Assembly (NCBI GenBank): GCA_965153355.1 | Contig: OZ231128.1 | Location: 5,828,001 to 5,892,000, forward strand | Direction: 5' to 3' | DNA length: 64,000 nucleotides | Origin: Flaccisagitta enflata | Taxonomy: Eukaryota > Chaetognatha > Sagittoidea > Aphragmophora | Shown here: positions 31,291 through 41,547 of the stretch, piece by piece | Position numbering within the stretch: position 1 is the stretch's first letter | How the letters are laid out: every line of letters begins with the position of its first letter | Made by a program: the position numbers and the translations under genes | The notes under the pieces: model-generated | What the model was told of the DNA's origin: nothing | The model's input: only the letters and a program-made list of their open reading frames with translations | The model's database searches: none

Positions 31291-31489
31291 CATGTCATTG
31301 TTGTTTTTTTTTTATTGATTTTAAAAATTCCAATGAATTAAAAAATTCAACTGATTTTCTTAGCGTTTTACTCCTAGTGAGTGGGTTTGTCTTTTGCTCC
31401 TCCTGACTGATATTTTGGGGCTAATGGATGAACTATCATAGGTATTGAATTGTGACTTGTCAACGTTTTGGACATTGAGATCTACACTT

Positions 31490-31810
31490 GATTAAATGAA
31501 TGAATGAAATGACAAGAATGAATTTTACATGAGTGGATAGACCATCTAAATGATTAGGTCAATGCATGATTGTAAATACGAATGAACAAATGAATGAATG
31601 AACGAATGAATGAATGAGTGATTGAATGAATGAATGATTGAAAGAATGAATTAAATGATGGCAAATACAAAATAACCTGTAATCATGTAATATCTTTCAT
31701 GTCTATAGAAAATTATGACATGATGAAAGGTATCGGTTCATAGATGAATCAGTAAGATAATAAATGAATGAACAAAAGGAATAAACAAATGAATAAATGA
31801 ATGAATGAAA
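31490..31810 (+). repeat. Degenerate GAAT/ATGA tract
   Basis: Scattered GAAT tetranucleotide units with many substitutions; an old microsatellite. Confidence 0.7.
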
Positions 31811-32080
31811 AAACAAGTTATACAAATGATATTTAATTGTTATGGAGCAAATAAGAAATACCAACACTTTTCTTGAGTTTGGAAAAAAAAATCTTGAAAA
31901 TTTGAATTCATATATGATTTTGTGAATGATTTTATGAGTGATTAATGAACGAATTTATGGAAAATAGACAAATGGTGTTTTAACACCATACTACATCCAT
32001 AGGGAAAAATAGTGAAAAACTATGTTTGATTATTTTTTAATTTCTTCTGACAGTTCATTCTATAATGTTAAACTAGCCTT

Positions 32081-32675
32081 TTTAGGCAGCGGCCCCAAAA
32101 GGCTGATGTCCTGTGGGATACAGGGGTGAATTTCCAGACATCTGTCCGTCCATTAGTACACACATACGTACCCCCCGAAGCTTCTCAAGCTTCAAATTCC
32201 CATTGAATAAAATAGAAAATTAACAAAAAAGTGAAAAATTGCATGATACCCATTGTGTAACATAAACAAAGCCGGATACACGGCCAATACCAGTTGCGGA
32301 TGGGTGGGCAGGGGCGGAAATGCACGTTTTCACACTTTCCAACTCGATCACCATGACGGACGGACCAACGGACTGATGGACGGACGGACGGACAAAGCCT
32401 CTTATAGAGTTGCGTGTCCGCAACTAAAAATAATGAAAATTGAGAAAAATGTAAAATTCCCATTGTATAACATGGTAAATTGACAAGAAATTGAAAAAAA
32501 TGCAAAATTCCTATTAAATAACCCCCTCAGGACGTCTGGAAATTCACCCCTGTGTCCTACAGGACATCAGGCCCTTTAGAGCCGCTGCCCTGCTCTCACT
32601 CCAATTTTTCAGCTTATCACTCCAAACAGGGCATTGGGTACCGCTGACCATGTGCGAGCCTTGGGTGACTTGTTA
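32081..32675 (-). mobile_element. GCAGCGGCC-family element, TCCAGACAT subtype
   Basis: GGCAGCGGCCCCAAAAGGC, GTCCTGTGGGATACAGG and GAATTTCCAGACATC at the left; the reversed set with CACCCCTGTGTCCTACAGGA and GAGCCGCTGCCCTGC at the right, then GGGTACCGCTGACCATG. Instead of the 21-bp array it holds a HINE-like element (32267-32430). Confidence 0.7.
32267..32430 (+). mobile_element. HINE-like element, subfamily B (GTTGCG), nested
   Basis: CAAAGCCGGATACACGGCC, subterminal AGTTGCGGATGGGTGGG, GGACGGACC tract, CTCTTATAGA, 3' palindrome GTTGCGTGTCCGCAAC with TAAAAA. Both ends use GTTGCG. It interrupts a duplicated AAATTGCA/GTGAAAAATTG context in the host element. Confidence 0.75.
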
Positions 32676-32859
32676 GCAATAAATAGCTAAAAAATCAACA
32701 TTTTGCATTATTTTTTTTTGCAATGTGATCAGTATATATTGCCTAATGCTAATCAAATATTGGTTAGCTTCAAATCAATAATCTATTTTTTGACCTATAT
32801 GAATGGGATCTGCATGGCTGATCTTGCTCTGCGTCATAAGCATATGGGCATAAACTCAC

Positions 32860-33050
32860 CGGTTTGGCGTTGAGAGCATTGAGAGCATCATTCTGGCAGC
32901 TATGGCCTTCAACGACGATGTCCAGTTGAATCCCTAATCTTGCCATCAACAGAAATGGAAGAATGAGGAAGAGGAAGAGGATCAACAATTGGAAAGCTGA
33001 GGATGATGAAACATTGAAATCTTTAGATTTAAAGCAGTCATACCATTTTC
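32860..33050 (-). CDS. Candidate exon with one membrane helix
   Basis: On the minus strand a tctcctcaag acceptor opens a frame GKWYDCFKSKDFNVSSSSAF, LLILFLFLILPFLLMARLGI and VVEGHSCQNDALNALNAKP that ends exactly at a strong gtgagt donor. The layout (cysteine, NVSS glycosylation site, helix with LPFLL, then a polar loop) would fit the extracellular loop 2 and helix 5 of a GPCR, but no partner exons were secured. Unknown function. Confidence 0.35.
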
Positions 33051-33173
33051 CTTGAGGAGAGACAGTGGTGTCATGCTAAGATGCGCTTTTCTTGTGTCAA
33101 GGTTTGGAGTTCAAGCCTTACTGAGTTGCCTTTTTTTGAAAGTGAATCTGGCTCTAAATGTAAGATAACTATT

Positions 33174-33473
33174 CAGGCCTGTATATTGTTCTATATTCCC
33201 CTCCCCCCCGGTGGAGGGGGGAAAATAATCAAAGGGTTTGGAGATGGGGGAAAAATGCAAGGGGAAAAAAAAAGAAAAAACCAGTACCAAATCATTAAAA
33301 ATGATTTGTAAAACACAATATAACACTATTGAAACCTTAAAAACACTGTTTTATTGCTATATGGGGAAGAAAATCATAGATTTTGTAACGCGACACGTTG
33401 CGTCGCGGGGAAGAAAATCAAAGGCAGGGGGGGGGGAAACTAATCAAAGATCATAGAACTATATACATCCCTG
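33174..33473 (-). mobile_element. hAT-like MITE, complete, inverted
   Basis: Ends CAGGCCTGTATATTG and CTATATACATCCCTG, with a perfect 8-bp duplication TAACTATT at 33166-33173 and 33474-33481. Runs of C and G lie just inside each end, as in the other copies. Confidence 0.85.
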
Positions 33474-33489
33474 TAACTATTTTGTAAAA

Positions 33490-33740
33490 CTCAATTCACC
33501 CAGGCTTGAGGCTCAAGCCCTAGCTTCAAGGCCCAAATCCCGCCTCAAGGCGCAAATCCCAGGTTTAAGACTCAAATCAAAACCTTGAACCAAAATCCCA
33601 GCCTTGAAACCCAAATTCCAGCCTCTAAGCCAATATTCCTCCTGTGTTCTGCCCTGCTCCCCCTCAACCAAAATCTCATACTACTCAAACAGGGCACGGG
33701 TACTGCTGACCACTTACTGCCTTTGGGCTGCTATTCAAAT
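33490..33740 (-). mobile_element. GCAGCGGCC-family remnant
   Basis: Degenerate AAGGCNCAAATCCC repeats, TCCTGTGTTCTGCCCTGC, then AACAGGGCACGGGTACTGCT and CTTTGGGCTGC. The paired left half is gone. Confidence 0.5.
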
Positions 33741-33820
33741 ATAAACAAGCATCTTAAAATGTTCTAATCTAAATTCACACCTTATTTCCAATGAAATGTT
33801 AGATAGAAAAGAAAATGTTC

Positions 33821-33880
33821 ATAGGATTTGAACCCCAACCTTTGGATGACACCCCCCAATTTTACCACTGAGCTAAATCA
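33821..33880 (-). tRNA. tRNA-like sequence (possible tRNA-Asp relic or SINE head)
   Basis: On the minus strand TAGCTCAGTGGTAAAA matches an A box and GGGGTTCAAATCC matches a B box, about 35 nt apart. Between them TTGG and CCAA can pair around a loop with TGTCAT, whose centre GTC would read Asp. The acceptor stem does not pair well, so a functional tRNA is unlikely; a tRNA-derived SINE head is an alternative. Confidence 0.35.
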
Positions 33881-34805
33881 CAATCTTTCTTTGGTGCATA
33901 ATTTGATCATCATTATTAGCAGAAGTCTTTCCCAAGTTGTTCTCATGTTTTTCATTGCAACCTCTTGCAACCATTGCAATCTGATTGGAGCGCCCTCCTC
34001 TGCCATAAACATCAAATCAAATCAAATCAAACAGTTTATTTCCCAACATAAACAGTGGTTAAGATCAAGGAGTAAACATTTTGTCGGGGAGGACTATGAC
34101 TAAGCCTCCAATGTCTAGGTCTAGTTACATCACAATTTTATTTTTTCCAGTTTTACGACGGGCTTGCTCCAACTAGCCCTCATAGTACAAGAGTTTCATT
34201 GATTGGTACTATAAAAAGAGAATAAGATACAATTACTATACATAAGAAAACGTACAAATACGTTAAAGAAAAGCATTAACAAGAAAAAGATAAATAATTA
34301 TCCAAAGATGGTATGTGCTACAATATAACAATGTAAAACATTTATAAATACTAGGTTACAAATATCAGAGATTCAGAAGGGTATTGAGCGTTGGTTGTCG
34401 GATGTTGAATTATGGATGTTCTTTTTCTTCAAGTCTGTGGTGAATCGATGTCAGAGCCAGGTGTTCCTGAGAAAGAAAGATGGAAAAAGACCAGAAGAAG
34501 CCCCCACAAGAAGATCCCCTGCTTCATGGGGGAGCTACACTGCACAGTAGTTATATATGATATGATAAGTCGCAATTCAGTTTGTGCACAGTTTTCCAGA
34601 CAATCCATCTTACCAAGTATTACAATTGCAATATATATAAAGAATAACATGCATAATAGAAATTCAGAAATAAGGTATATTCGTCTCAGGGAATCATATC
34701 AACCAATGTGCATTGGATTTGGAATTTTTGTTTTTTTTTCAATAGAATCTTTAACAGAGCCTCAAAAAAATATGCGAATGACGATGATTGTGTGATTAAA
34801 TACGA

Positions 34806-35250
34806 TATGATCATGAAGATTTGAAAAAAAAAACCAATCTGTTGAGGAATCCTGACTAAGAGACGTAGTGAGGATTGCTGTGATGCCGTGATGGTTTTGA
34901 TGTTGCCTTTGGTAAAAAGTCATCGTGGCAAAGAGAGAAACAAAAAGATTAGTCTCGGCGTTGATGAGCTCCCATTTACATAACTCCAATCTCTTCTAGA
35001 CGATTTGTCGCCTTCCGGCAGCGGCGGTGGCGGTGGTGGTGGCGGTGGTGATAGCGGTGCGGGGAGCCGAGGGGCGGCGATCGGCGATGGCAGTGGTGCG
35101 GTGAGGTGGCATCGGCAGCGGCGGCGGTGGTGTTGGTGCGGTGAGGTGGCGGTGATGACAGTGGTGCGGTGACGTGGCGGCGGTGAGGTGGTGGCGGTGG
35201 AGCGTGGAAGGGCGCCATGAAAGAAAGGAGGCTAGGTTACGTGTCACAAC
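34806..35250. repeat. Duplicated segment, copy 1
   Basis: ATATGATCATGAAGATTTG through the GGTGGC-rich stretch to GGTTACGTGTCACA is repeated at 38794-40063. Copy 1 is uninterrupted, so it serves as the empty site for two insertions in copy 2. A GGTGGC hexamer tract (35020-35215) is included. Confidence 0.85.
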
Positions 35251-35382
35251 AAGGCCAACACCTTACAGTCGCGTGCGGTTGTTAAGACCATAAGACCAAA
35301 AGACTAAAGGACCAAAAGACTAAAAGAATAAATGTAAATTGACTTAAAATAACTTTGAATACAGGGATACCCTGCAAAATGA

Positions 35383-36330
35383 CACTAAAAGAAACATCAT
35401 ATTTCAGCTTCTAGGAGTGATAATCCAATTCTGAAAAAAGTTCCAGAAAGCACTTAAAAACCGATTTTATAAGATACAAAGTAAATGAGCACATATTCAA
35501 TACTCTGACTGTACTGTAGCATTAAAAGAAACTTTAAAGTTGGCAAGGCATGCATTTTCTGGTTTGGGGGTTTTGGAGTGGTTGTGCTAATTTTGATGAA
35601 ATTTCCAACCTATTGAGTCAAAACCCCAGGATTGGGCTGGAATCAAAGATATTTTGGTGAAGTAGATTATGAATACGTAAAATGACCAAACTGGTAATCT
35701 ATGTATAATCAGAAATTAGCCTGTCAAAGGACAAAAACAACATTTTTGCTCAAGAAATCCTTATGAAAAATAAAAAAAAATAAAAAAAAATATGGTGGGA
35801 AACTCACAAAACTTTTCAGATACTAAATCTTTATCAAAATATATTAAACTTGAGACCGTTTCCAGCAGTTTGATATAATTTGTTGATATATGGCATTAAA
35901 AAAGATTGCAACCCTCGATGGTTTTCTAAAAAAACAGTGATTTTGTTAAACAAGGCCGGATACACGGCTACCGAAGTCGCGTGCGGGTGGGCAGAGGCCA
36001 TATTTGAGGTCACCAGACCATTTTGGCAGGAGCAGTGAGGTCAAAGAAATAAAATCATAAAAAAAAGTAAAGTGTGACCGACCGACCGACCAACCGACCG
36101 ACCGACCGACGGACAAAGCGGGTTGTAGAGTCGCGTGCACGCGACTAAAAATTGAGGATATTTCACTTATTCCATGAAGGTTATTTGTTCTGAATAAAAT
36201 TTGTTTGTCTAAAACAAACAAAATCAGTTTTAAAGATCTTCCAGGAACTTATTTCAGAATTGGATTATCATTTCTAGAAGCTGAAATATGATGTTTTCTT
36301 TGGTGTCACTTTGCGGGTATTCCCTGCAAC
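35383..36330. mobile_element. Inverted-repeat MITE, about 90-bp ends
   Basis: Left CAGGGATACCCTGCAAAATG and ACATCATATTTCAGCTTCTA are mirrored on the right by CAGGGAATACCCGCAAAGTG and ACATCATATTTCAGCTTCTA. The similarity continues through GATAATCCAATTCTGAA. It has no coding capacity. The flanks TA and CA suggest a decayed TA target. Confidence 0.75.
35951..36151 (+). mobile_element. HINE-like element, subfamily A, doubly nested
   Basis: CAAGGCCGGATACACGGC, AAGTCGCGTGCGGGTGGG, AAAGTAAAGTGTG, CCGACCGACC tract, then GTCGCGTGCACGCGAC and TAAAA. A near-consensus copy inside the MITE, so probably the youngest of the three. Confidence 0.8.
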
Positions 36331-36464
36331 TTCAAATGACCTGAAATGACTTAAAATCACGTAAAACAAAAAAAAAAGCTAAGCGTGACCGACCAACAGA
36401 CAGGCAAACAGACGGACAAAGCGGGTCATACAGTCGCATGCATGTGACTAAAAACAGAAGATAA

Positions 36465-36575
36465 TTGAAGTTTGAGAAGAGGAAAATGGTGAAGGCATCT
36501 GAATTAGGAAGCCGACGCTTTCCTAGCATTATGTTCCCATAGATTGATGTTTTGCATATTGGCACATCCGATAGT
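36465..36575 (+). repeat. Dispersed repeat shared with 19318-19440
   Basis: Shares CCTAGCATTATG, GATGTTTTGCATATTGGCAC and TCCGA with the earlier copy; similarity is partial, so it is old. Confidence 0.55.
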
Positions 36576-36821
36576 AACAATTTGACTGGACAATTATTGA
36601 GTCCTAAGAGTCATCTATGTAATGATGAGAGTCCCAAATTGCAAAAAGAGCGCATTTGGTTGCAACCAACTAGTATATTTACAGGTCTAGAGATGATGAC
36701 TATAACATTAGATTGCAATGCCCGAAATGCGTTTACAGAGATTACTTTCATATGCTTCGAGGAAGGGCGTGAGAGCAGAAGGCGATCAAATTTGGTAAGT
36801 GCAATACATTTCTTTAGCATT

Positions 36822-36952
36822 TGTTTTACCGGCTTTTGCAACTTGAATTGGCCAATTACATAGAGAGCATATGCCGCTATGATAACGTCAATGCAAAAGA
36901 TCCACTTTGACCACCAAACTGCTGCTGGTCTGCACTCTACAGATGGGCACAT
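36822..36952 (-). other. Possible first exon with a membrane helix
   Basis: From ATG at 36952 the minus strand reads MCPSVECRPAAVWWSKWIFC, DVIIAAYALYVIGQF and KLQKP before a CCG|gtaaaa donor-like site. It is hydrophobic with a plausible signal-anchor. No family recognised and no confirmed partner exon. Confidence 0.25.
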
Positions 36953-37010
36953 GGGGCTTAATGCACACAGTTACACACTTACACGGTTACGATATTCAAT
37001 TTGGGGAAGT

Positions 37011-37123
37011 TTTTAGGTGCGACAAAGCACGTCTGTTGTGTCCATTGGTCAGTCGGTCGGTCGGTCGGTAATGCATTCATTCGACGATCAACACGCCGCA
37101 CTTTATTGGCCTACTTGGCCTTG
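37011..37123 (-). mobile_element. HINE-like element, AGTGCG type, short
   Basis: Left GTGCGACAAAGCAC palindrome, GTCGGTCGGTCGG tract, right CGCCGCACTTTATTGGCC and TACTTGGCCTTG. The right end matches 9664-9811 and, in part, 5114. Confidence 0.55.
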
Positions 37124-37159
37124 TTTCTTCCTTTTTTTGCACGCGAATCACCCATCATA

Positions 37160-37705
37160 CAGGGTGTTCAATCTCAAAGTGGGAAAAATAAAAAGCTTTG
37201 ACGTTTGACGTTTGACGTTTTTTTGTGTATAAATTTCATTGGTCTAGCTTGAATAGTAGTTCCACAACATCAATTTGAAGTAAAACAAGTATTTGCAGTT
37301 GAAGCTCAAAAACTCATATTTCTATCAACATTGTTTTGCAATATTCTGCCTTTGATTCTCAAACGGCTTGATATCCGGTACCAGATTTGTCTCAGATGTA
37401 AACATATTCAAATTATACTTATTTTGAGACCAATCTGGCATTTTTACTTCAGATCGTTTAGAAATTAGAGCAATTTCAAGAAAAACTATCATGATTAAAA
37501 TGAGAGTTTTTTAGCTCATACTTTATATACTTGTTTTACTTGAAATTGATATTGTGGACAAACTATTAAGGCTAGACCTAAACAATTTTTATACAAAAAA
37601 ACATCAAACATATTACTACAAAAGACAAATGATTTGAAATCACTCACTGGTTGCGTTTGGAAATGTAAGCTTTTTACTTTTCCCACTTTGAGATTGAACA
37701 TGGGG
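37160..37705. mobile_element. TA-target MITE, CAGGGTGTTCAATCTC ends
   Basis: Left CAGGGTGTTCAATCTCAAAG and right, reversed, CCCCATGTTCAATCTCAAAG, continuing GTGGGAAAA. TA at 37158-37159 and 37706-37707. 546 bp, non-coding, with extra inner inverted similarity (AATTTCATTGG / AAATTTTTATAC regions). Confidence 0.75.
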
Positions 37706-38129
37706 TATGGACAGCGACAGACCAGTTGGGAAAAGTGGCTTATTATATAATTAAACAGATGGTTTGTTCAACTTTTCAGTCCAGTGCAAACAATTATAAA
37801 TCTGTTTCATTAAATCTTTTGTATTACTTTTATTTTGTGTCAATTCGCAATTCCAAAAATGAAGTATGACCACCAATTTTGTCAGTGCCAAGAAAAAAAA
37901 AGAAAAGGGGGGGGGGGGTGATGCCGATTGGCGCACTTTTGAATTCAAAATTCCAATGCGATTCTAAAGGCCAAATTTTGGTCGCTTGGTCACAATGTTC
38001 TAGTTCTATAAGTATAACGTTGGTATCTGACTTGTCACTTTACTTCTGAATGTTTTTGTTGTATTAGATTGTGGATGTTAGGCAAGGTTTAGCGAGTAAC
38101 GATCAAAGCTGAATGATCTAGACAGAAGC

Positions 38130-38194
38130 CGGCCATCGGGTTCGCCGCCCCTGCCCACCTGCATGCGACTAAGGTAGCCGTGTATCCGGCCTTG
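38130..38194 (-). mobile_element. HINE-like 5' end only
   Basis: GCCCCTGCCCACCTGCATGC, GACTAAGGTAGCCGTGTATC, CGGCCTTG. No palindrome end is present. It abuts the TTAA-family remnant. Confidence 0.55.
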
Positions 38195-38197
38195 TTG

Positions 38198-38793
38198 AAG
38201 GAAAATTAAGTGTTTCGCCATACTTTTTGCATCATTATCAGCACAATAATGGTGTAGGAATGCTTTTAATAGACAAACTGTCTTCAAAGACACTTGGTGT
38301 ATATATATTTATCATATTCTGACCTCAAAAGTAATTTAAACTATGCAATTCACATCAAAAAAGACAAGAAAATCAAGGTTTTAATGAAATCTTGCTTACA
38401 TTTTTTTATCTTTTCTTGTCGTTTAAATTCTAAGACTTTCAAATGCAGGGAAATTTTGCATTTTCAAAAACATAGTTCTCTCCGTAATTGTTTTTGGAAG
38501 AGAACTATGTTTTTCATTTTCTCATTTTTTCATTTTCTATGCAATCTTAGAATTTAAACGGGTCCCCTGTCAGTGACCAAATATGAAATTTTCTGAAATT
38601 TGCAATATATTTTCTTTTTCAACTTTACCAATATTTGGTTCTATTTCATGATTTAATACAAATTTTGCAATAAAAGAATAACTGTGACATATTTCAATGA
38701 TAATTTTGGTATAATCATTCAGTTTTATTCATTCTTAATTTTTGATTTTAGCCCCCATTGAAACACAAATGTTGCCTTCGGAAGTACGCCGTC
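38198..38793. mobile_element. TTAA-family transposon, right half
   Basis: Matches 26110-26700 along its length, including CTTGGTGTATATAT, the hairpin at 38470-38510 (ACATAGTTCTC / GAGAACTATGT) and the CAAATGTTGCCTTCGGAAG end. The left half is missing; a HINE-like 5' end lies at the break. Confidence 0.75.
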
Positions 38794-38819
38794 ATATGAT
38801 CATGAAGATTTGAAAAAAA

Positions 38820-39033
38820 CAAGGCCGGATACACGGCTACCTTAGTCGCGTGCGGGTGGGCAGGGGCAGTATTTGAGTTGCTAAAGCACTTAGGCAAGTA
38901 CAGTGAGGCTAAAGACCGCAAAAACATAAAAAAAGTAAAATGGGGACCAACCAACCAACCAACTGACCGACCGACCGACCGACCGATCGACGGACAAAGC
39001 GGAGTGTAGAGTCGCGTAGCACGCGACTAAAAA
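38820..39033 (+). mobile_element. HINE-like element, subfamily A, with identified empty site
   Basis: CAAGGCCGGATACACGGC, TAGTCGCGTGCGGGTGGG, ACCGACCGACC tract, 3' GTCGCGTAGCACGCGAC and TAAAAA. The undisturbed site at 34826-34837 is an A-run, GAAAAAAAAAACC, so the element sits inside an A-run without an obvious long target duplication. Confidence 0.85.
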
Positions 39034-39236
39034 CCAACAATCTGTTGAGGAATCCTGACTAAGAGACGTAGTGGGGATTGCTGTGATGGTTTTGATGTTG
39101 CCTTTGGTAAAAAGTCATCGTGGCAAAGAGAGAAACAAAAAGATTAGTCTCGGCGTTGATGAGTTCCCATTTACATAACTCCAATCTCTTCTAGACGATT
39201 TGTCGACTTCCGGCAGCGGCGGTGGCGGCGGTGGTA

Positions 39237-39837
39237 CAGGGTCATCCACCTGAGTTGTCGGATTCTAGTAAGCTTTTACTCTCTGATGCCAAGAGACATG
39301 GATTTGAAATTGATCAAGTCTTAAAGAGTATAGATTGACATTTTTTGTATAAAAAATTTCAGCCATTTTGGTCAAGTAGTTTGTCTTTAACATCGATTTC
39401 AACGTAAAGCTTTTATTTCAAGACAACAGATTTTCTAGGAATTGTGCAAGACAACACTTCAATTAGTTTTTGAATTTTTTTAGTAATCAATCCAAAACAG
39501 GCTTGAATCAGTGATGATATTAAAGTATTTCAATATGTTTGTTAGTTTATCTTTTATTTGATATTAATTTTCTCTCTATGGCATGAATAGTAAAAAGAAA
39601 ATGAATATGAATGCAAGCAGAATTCTGTATTTCTGATGGATAATCTATAAAATGGTAAAATACTTTTATTACTTCAAATTTACATAAAAGACAAACTACT
39701 TGACCAAAATGGCTGAAATTTTTATACAAAAAATGTCAATCTATACTCTTTAAGACGTGATCAATTTCAAATCCATGTCTCTTGGCATCTTAGAGTAAAA
39801 GCTTAACAGAATCCGACAACTCAGGTGGATAACCCTG
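39237..39837. mobile_element. TA-target MITE, about 150-bp inverted ends
   Basis: Left CAGGGTCATCCACCTGAGTT and right, reversed, CAGGGTTATCCACCTGAGTT, continuing GTCGGATTCT. TA at 39235-39236 and 39838-39839. 601 bp. The empty site in copy 1 lies within the GGTGGC tract. Confidence 0.85.
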
Positions 39838-40806
39838 TAGCAGCAGTGGTGGCGGCGGTGGCGGTGGTGGTGATAGCGGTGCGGTGAGAGGGCGGCGATT
39901 GGCGATGGCAGTGGTACGGTGAGGTGGCGGCGGCAGCGGCGGCGGTGGTGGTGCGGTGAGGTGGCGGTGATGACAGTGCGGTGATGTGGCCGCAGCGGTG
40001 AGGTGGTGGCGGTAGAGCGTGGAAGGGCGTCATGAAAGAAAGGAGGCTTGGTTACGTGTCACAGAAGCGTCGTGGAAAGTGGGAAGGCAGAAAACGTATG
40101 ACAGTACATGGGATGACAGTTTGGTAAGGCAGTTTGATATGTCAAGTAAGGATGATAGAAAGTAAGATAAAGATGGTATCATTAGAAGGTCACTGTAAGA
40201 CCAGGAAGGCATATTAGGTACAACCCGAAAGGGATGACAGTGTGGGAAGGCTGTGTAATAGTTCACATATTTAGCCCATTGTAAATGCTTGTGTGATATG
40301 GATGAAGTCTGATGAAATCTGCTCTTTGGTCTATCCCGTGCATATCTGATTGTCTCTGGTCCTTTGGTCCTGTTATATCTGGTCGTCAGCTGTCCAACTT
40401 TGTGTTTCTTCACTTAATCCCTCTTCCTCATCATTCCTCCTCTTCATCCTTCTTCCTCATCTTCCCTGCTCAGGTTCATCTTCACCTAACTTTCTCCAAT
40501 TCATTCTTGCTTTGCTTCTACACCCTCAACTCTATCTCTCTCATTTCTTCGTTTTTTCTTTGGTTTCTAGGATAAAGTGGGATGGGGCCTAACCACGCCT
40601 GGGTTAGGGGAAGATAACTTCCTTCTTCCTCTTTCTCAGACAGTCCACAGCCTGTGCCTGAAGACCTCTCTCTTTTTTCTTCTCTTTTCTTCTCTCTTTC
40701 AACTACCCTTCCTTTTCACCTAAACCTAACATAAACATATATTTAAATGGCCAAGACGGAATGACTGTGTAGTGTGTAGTCAGAAACAGGTCGCCCAAGG
40801 GCAATA

Positions 40807-41396
40807 CCACCTTGGCCATAAACATATGGACAGTTTTAAAGTGTCATAACTCGCTCAATTTTAATCGCAGTGAGATGATTTTTTGTTCAAAATTAGCCTC
40901 TCTGAAAAATCTATCGAATGAGACCAATCTAGTTTCTGTACCTTTATCCGTTTAGAAATGAGACCCAAATGAAGGAAACATTTGCTTTTTGCAAGTGTGG
41001 TGGGCAAATCTTTTTCAATTTTTGGAAGAAGGTGCACTGGCGCACTGCGCCAAATGTACTGTAAGACCGATTAGTTAAGTTCGTCTAGGGTTAGCCCAGA
41101 TCAATCCAGATCTCAATCCAAAAGAGAACTCAAAGATTCAAATGGGATAACTGCAGAAACATGAGAAAACAACATTCAAAGCAGGGATTGAATGAATCGC
41201 ATAAAAGGTTTGAAACAACATCACTCCAGAGTACCTCCAGTCTCTCTACTAGTCGATGCCAAAGCATAAGCAGACAGGGGTCAATACCCAACATAATAAT
41301 ACTTAGTATTAGATGCATTTTGATATGTTTGCTGCTCACTTAGGGTCAATACATCAACTTATACACCTTCTGTCCGTATATTTATGGCCAAGATGG
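40807..41396. mobile_element. TA-target MITE, CCACCTTGGCCATAAA ends
   Basis: Left CCACCTTGGCCATAAACATA and right, reversed, CCATCTTGGCCATAAATATA, continuing CGGACAG. TA at 40805-40806 and 41397-41398. Removing it restores the host sequence GGGCAATATGTGG seen in other copies, so the duplication is exactly TA, as in Tc1/mariner-type insertions. Confidence 0.85.
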
Positions 41397-41547
41397 TATG
41401 TGGTCAGCGATAACCGTTGCCCTGCTTTGCATGGTTGTAAATCGGAGTGAGAGGCAGGGCAGCGGCTCCGAAGGGGACGAAGTCCTGTAGAACACAGAGT
41501 ACTTTCGTTTTGTTTTGTTCGTTCGTTCATCCATCCGTCCGTCCACC

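Larger units (their letters stand above)
35251..36454 (+). mobile_element. HINE-like element, subfamily C, with two nested insertions
   Basis: 5' CAAGGCCAACACCTTACAG and AGACCATAAGACC run to 35381; the rest (AAATGACTTAAAATCACG, GACGGACAAAGC, AGTCGCATGCATGTGACTAAAA) resumes at about 36331. The gap holds an inverted-repeat MITE, which itself holds another HINE-like element. Confidence 0.75.
38794..40063. repeat. Duplicated segment, copy 2, with two insertions
   Basis: Same sequence as 34806-35250 but interrupted at 38820-39033 by a HINE-like element and at 39237-39837 by a TA-target MITE. Outside the insertions the two copies align nearly base for base (for example AATCTGTTGAGGAATCCTGA). Confidence 0.85.

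Noticed and set aside
34412-34795. 127-codon frame MDVLFLQVCGESM
   Set aside because: No recognisable domain, no splice context, and a competing hydrophobic frame on the other strand; probably chance.
34976-35247. His/Ala/Pro-rich frames over the GGTGGC tract
   Set aside because: Hexamer repeat artefact present identically in the duplicated copy at 39.9 kb.
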